Shown here: positions 62,221 to 64,000 of the stretch, piece after piece
How positions within the stretch are numbered: position 1 is the first letter of the stretch
Layout of the letters: each line of letters begins with the position of its first letter
NCBI RefSeq assembly: GCF_003664185.1
Contig: NZ_RCCS01000009.1
Span: 1 to 64,000, forward strand
DNA: 64,000 bases
Reading direction: 5' to 3'
Source of the DNA: Tenacibaculum discolor
Lineage (GTDB): Bacteria > Bacteroidota > Bacteroidia > Flavobacteriales > Flavobacteriaceae
Translations under genes and position numbers: made by a program
Notes under the pieces: model-generated
What the model saw: the letters and a program-made list of their open reading frames with translations, nothing else
What the model was told of the DNA's origin: nothing
Database searches by the model: none

Positions 62221-62226
62221 ATTTTG

Positions 62227-62234
62227 CAAATGTA
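62227..62234 (-). promoter_or_regulatory. -7 box just before the HYC_CC_PP gene
   Basis: TACATTTG on the minus strand ends 6 bases before the ATG at 62220, so the message is probably leaderless or nearly so. A TTG stands 23 bases upstream of the box. Confidence 0.55.
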
Positions 62235-62326
62235 CAAAATTTTAAAACTCTGTATTTCAACAACCTTAAGCTTTTACTCTTTTAAAGTTCTTTTGTAAAA
62301 CAACATCTTTACTTAATTTGATTTTT

Positions 62327-63016
62327 TTACCATCCACCAATACGTTTACGTTCTGCTTGTTGTTCTTTAGTAGCTTCGGGTGTGGAAATTTTACTTGGAT
62401 ACAAAGGCTTAGGAAAACCAGCTGCTTTTCTACGTTTAAAATCCTGTTGTCGATATGGATCAAAGGCATCTCCTGGAGGTAATGGACGGTTTTTATCCAT
62501 ATACCAAACAGTAAATGCCCAATAGTTATTTATATTGTATTTTGTTAATAAACCTCCAACTCTATCTTTTCCCTTACTTGACACAAAAGCTAACATCCCA
62601 CTAATTACTCCTGGACTAGAATTTATATGTTTAACCCTTGCAAATCCAGTATTAAAAGGAATAGTTACTGTACTTCTAAAGTTTCTAGGCATAACTATAA
62701 CTCCATTCATCCTATCAAAAACTAAGTATTTAATAGGTGCTACAAAACCATAGATAATCGTTATGACTCCTGGAATTCCAAAAATCGTCAGTAGTATAAT
62801 TTTTGGCCAAAAATCATCACTCTTAAAAAAGAAAGAAATTATTGTTGGTACAATTATTAACACTATACCAATACCCCAAGACATCCAACCTCTTGCCGTT
62901 CTTTTTTCTTTGTAGAACGAATCGTTGGCTTCTTCGATAAAATACTTATTACTTTCTACAATTTTTTGCGTAATATCTTGCGGATTCTCTTTAATTATCT
63001 TTGATAAATATTGCAT
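62327..63016 (-). CDS. Tandem paralogue B: two-helix membrane protein with RIGGW tail
   Basis: 229 residues from the ATG at 63016 (MQYLSKIIKENPQ); a GTG at 63055 is also in frame and would overlap the upstream gene by 11 bases. Two adjacent membrane helices (about 46-66 and 76-96) are followed by a beta-rich region with IKYLVFDRMNGVIVMPR, then WYMDKNRPLPPG and a conserved hydrophilic tail (FDPYRQQDFKRRKAAGFPK ... EQQAERKRIGGW). Same layout as its neighbour but a diverged N-terminus. Function unknown. Confidence 0.7.
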   Translation of the reverse strand: MQYLSKIIKENPQDITQKIVESNKYFIEEANDSFYKEKRTARGWMSWGIGIVLIIVPTIISFFFKSDDFWPKIILLTIFGIPGVITIIYGFVAPIKYLVFDRMNGVIVMPRNFRSTVTIPFNTGFARVKHINSSPGVISGMLAFVSSKGKDRVGGLLTKYNINNYWAFTVWYMDKNRPLPPGDAFDPYRQQDFKRRKAAGFPKPLYPSKISTPEATKEQQAERKRIGGW

Positions 63017-63044
63017 TAAAACTGTTATTAATCTAAGTATAGTA

Positions 63045-63830
63045 TTACCAACCACCTATACGTTTACGTTCTGCTTGTTGTTCTTTTGTAGCTTCGGGTG
63101 TAGAAATTTTACTTGGATATAAAGGTTTTGGGAAACCTTCTGCTTTTCTACGTTCAAAATCTTGTTGACGATATGGATCAAAGGCTTCACCTGGTGGTAG
63201 TGGACGGTTCTTATCCATATACCACAATATAAAAGACAAATCTTGATAACAATTTTCTCCTCCTATAGAACAATCATACTTAGTATATAATTTATCAGGC
63301 CTTTCAATTAATAATCGAAATGCTCCTCCTCCTTGTAAGCTACCTGGACCTGACATTGTAAAAATAATTTTCTCTATGGGCATCGTAATATTTTCATACC
63401 ACATAAAACCAGAAAAAGTTATTATACCATCTTCTCTATTAAATATATTCTCTTTTAAAGGCATGGTGAAATAATAGGCTACATAAAATAAAAACCCAAA
63501 AAGGGCAATTATAGATGGAATTATAAAAGAAACTGTAGTTATTTCATTTGGAAACTTAAAACCTCCAATAATAATGATAATAATAATCAATAAAAAAAAA
63601 CCTCCCATTACAATAGGAGTAACCTTTTGAGGCTCAACAACCTCTACAAACTTATCAGAAGCATATAAAAAAGTCTTTTTGCTTTCCAACCTTTTATTCG
63701 TTAATTTTATTGCATTATCTGTAATTACAGTATGCAACCTTCCTTTTAAACCTCCTTTTTTTACTTTTCTATCACCATGTTTATATTGAGTATGAGTAAT
63801 TTTTCGTTGGTATATAAATTCTTCTTGCAT
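63045..63830 (-). CDS. Tandem paralogue A: two-helix membrane protein with RIGGW tail
   Basis: 261 residues. A basic N-terminal region (about 1-70) precedes two membrane helices (about 72-92 and 98-120), a beta-rich segment with LKENIFNREDGIITFSG, then LWYMDKNRPLPPG and the tail FDPYRQQDFERRKAEGFPK ... EQQAERKRIGGW. The helix-helix-(I/V)F(D/N)R-x-(D/N)G-(V/I)I order matches paralogue B. The genes form one minus-strand series. Function unknown. Confidence 0.72.
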   Translation of the reverse strand: MQEEFIYQRKITHTQYKHGDRKVKKGGLKGRLHTVITDNAIKLTNKRLESKKTFLYASDKFVEVVEPQKVTPIVMGGFFLLIIIIIIIGGFKFPNEITTVSFIIPSIIALFGFLFYVAYYFTMPLKENIFNREDGIITFSGFMWYENITMPIEKIIFTMSGPGSLQGGGAFRLLIERPDKLYTKYDCSIGGENCYQDLSFILWYMDKNRPLPPGEAFDPYRQQDFERRKAEGFPKPLYPSKISTPEATKEQQAERKRIGGW

Positions 63831-63861
63831 AATTATGACACTCTACTTCCATCAACATATT

Positions 63862-64000
63862 TTACCATCCACCAATACGTTTACGTTCTGCTTGTTGTTC
63901 TTTAGTAGCCTCTGGCGTTGATATTTTACTTGAGTACAAAGGCTTAGGAAATCCCTCAGCTTTTCTACGCTCAAAATCTTGTTGACGATAGGGATCAAAA
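63862..64000 (-). CDS. Tandem paralogue C, 3' part only
   Basis: Truncated by the window edge. The 45 visible codons read from FDPYRQQDFERRKAEGF through KPLYSSKISTPEATKEQQ to KRIGGW and a stop at 63862-63864. They match the tail of paralogues A and B apart from a few residues (Ser for Pro in LYSSK). Its N-terminal part lies to the right of the window. Confidence 0.75.
   Translation of the reverse strand, partial: FDPYRQQDFERRKAEGFPKPLYSSKISTPEATKEQQAERKRIGGW

Larger units (their letters stand above)
62327..64000 (-). repeat. Three direct repeats of the paralogue tail
   Basis: The last roughly 140-190 bases of each gene are nearly identical: about 62327-62510, 63045-63228 and 63862-64000. 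Each begins with the stop, then the codons for RKRIGGW, in the same orientation. The intervening parts of the genes differ much more. Confidence 0.8.

Noticed and set aside
62266..62469. Minus-strand reading of 67 residues whose end (DGKKIKLSKDVVLQKNFKRVKA) looks protein-like
   Set aside because: Most of it lies in another frame of paralogue B's conserved tail and it has no independent start signal. The plausible end is probably due to Lys-rich A/T codons.
1..64000. CRISPR arrays, insertion sequences, prophage, tRNA and rRNA genes
   Set aside because: Read through for spaced repeats, transposase motifs, phage genes and tRNA-like cloverleaf ends. None was convincing. A tRNA or CRISPR search program run on the window would settle this.

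Overview
This window is chromosomal DNA of a low-GC member of the Flavobacteriaceae (Bacteroidota), most likely Tenacibaculum or a close relative. Support comes from the A/T-rich sequence, Bacteroidota-type promoters (-7 box TAnnTTTG), no clear Shine-Dalgarno leaders, SusC/SusD and TonB-dependent receptors, LytS/LytTR regulators, a SecDF fusion, a mevalonate pathway with a class II HMG-CoA reductase, and GH3-like, DUF2797 and HYC_CC_PP proteins. The genus is inferred from general resemblance, not from a marker gene. I found no rRNA, tRNA, CRISPR array, insertion sequence or prophage. Most of the window is core genome.

Layout. 0-4.4 kb: a translation operon (thrS, infC with a non-AUG start, rpmI, rplT), preceded by a structured repeat-like RNA element. 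4.5-13 kb: a serine hydrolase lipoprotein, fhs, secDF, an HPRT-adenylate kinase fusion and obgE. 13-24.5 kb: a minus-strand module of LytTR regulator, LytS-type kinase, large zinc protease, SusC, SusD and lipoprotein, followed by a small HExxH lipoprotein. 24.6-27.3 kb: surE, a small membrane protein, lpxB and an NlpC/P60 lipoprotein. 27.4-35.8 kb: prc, HD, DUF2797, GH3, TonB-C-like, TPR and DUF456 genes, plus a decayed TonB C-terminal fragment. 35.8-38.2 kb: a second copy of the RNA-like element, lysS and an orphan coding remnant. 38.2-46.2 kb: comEC, a thioredoxin, two POT peptide transporters and a DPP-IV-like peptidase. 46.4-50.2 kb: HMG-CoA reductase with an extra C-terminal domain, a GYDIA-type GHMP kinase and a flavoprotein. 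50.3-54.7 kb: small proteins, a TPR/DUF6624 protein, two very small TolQ/MotA-like proteins and a divergent LytS/LytTR pair. 54.7-59.1 kb: mevalonate decarboxylase, a YwqK/MORN-like protein, mevalonate kinase, a UbiA prenyltransferase and a pseudouridine synthase. 59.1-62.2 kb: a heavy-metal module (HYC_CC_PP protein, TonB-dependent receptor, HMA protein). 62.3-64 kb: at least three tandem paralogues with an almost identical tail of about 60 residues; the third runs off the window.

How the genes fit together. The two mevalonate clusters supply HMG-CoA reductase, two GHMP kinases and the decarboxylase. No classical phosphomevalonate kinase is present, so the GYDIA kinase is the natural candidate. 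The peptidase and POT genes form a peptide-utilisation unit. The LytTR-LytS-protease-SusCD block looks like a regulated proteolysis and uptake locus.

No defence system or mobile element stands out. The least explained items are the tandem tail-sharing membrane proteins at the right end, the two structured intergenic elements, the minimal TolQ-like pair beside a two-component system, the HMG-CoA reductase fusion, and a perfect palindrome overlapping the mevalonate-kinase promoter.
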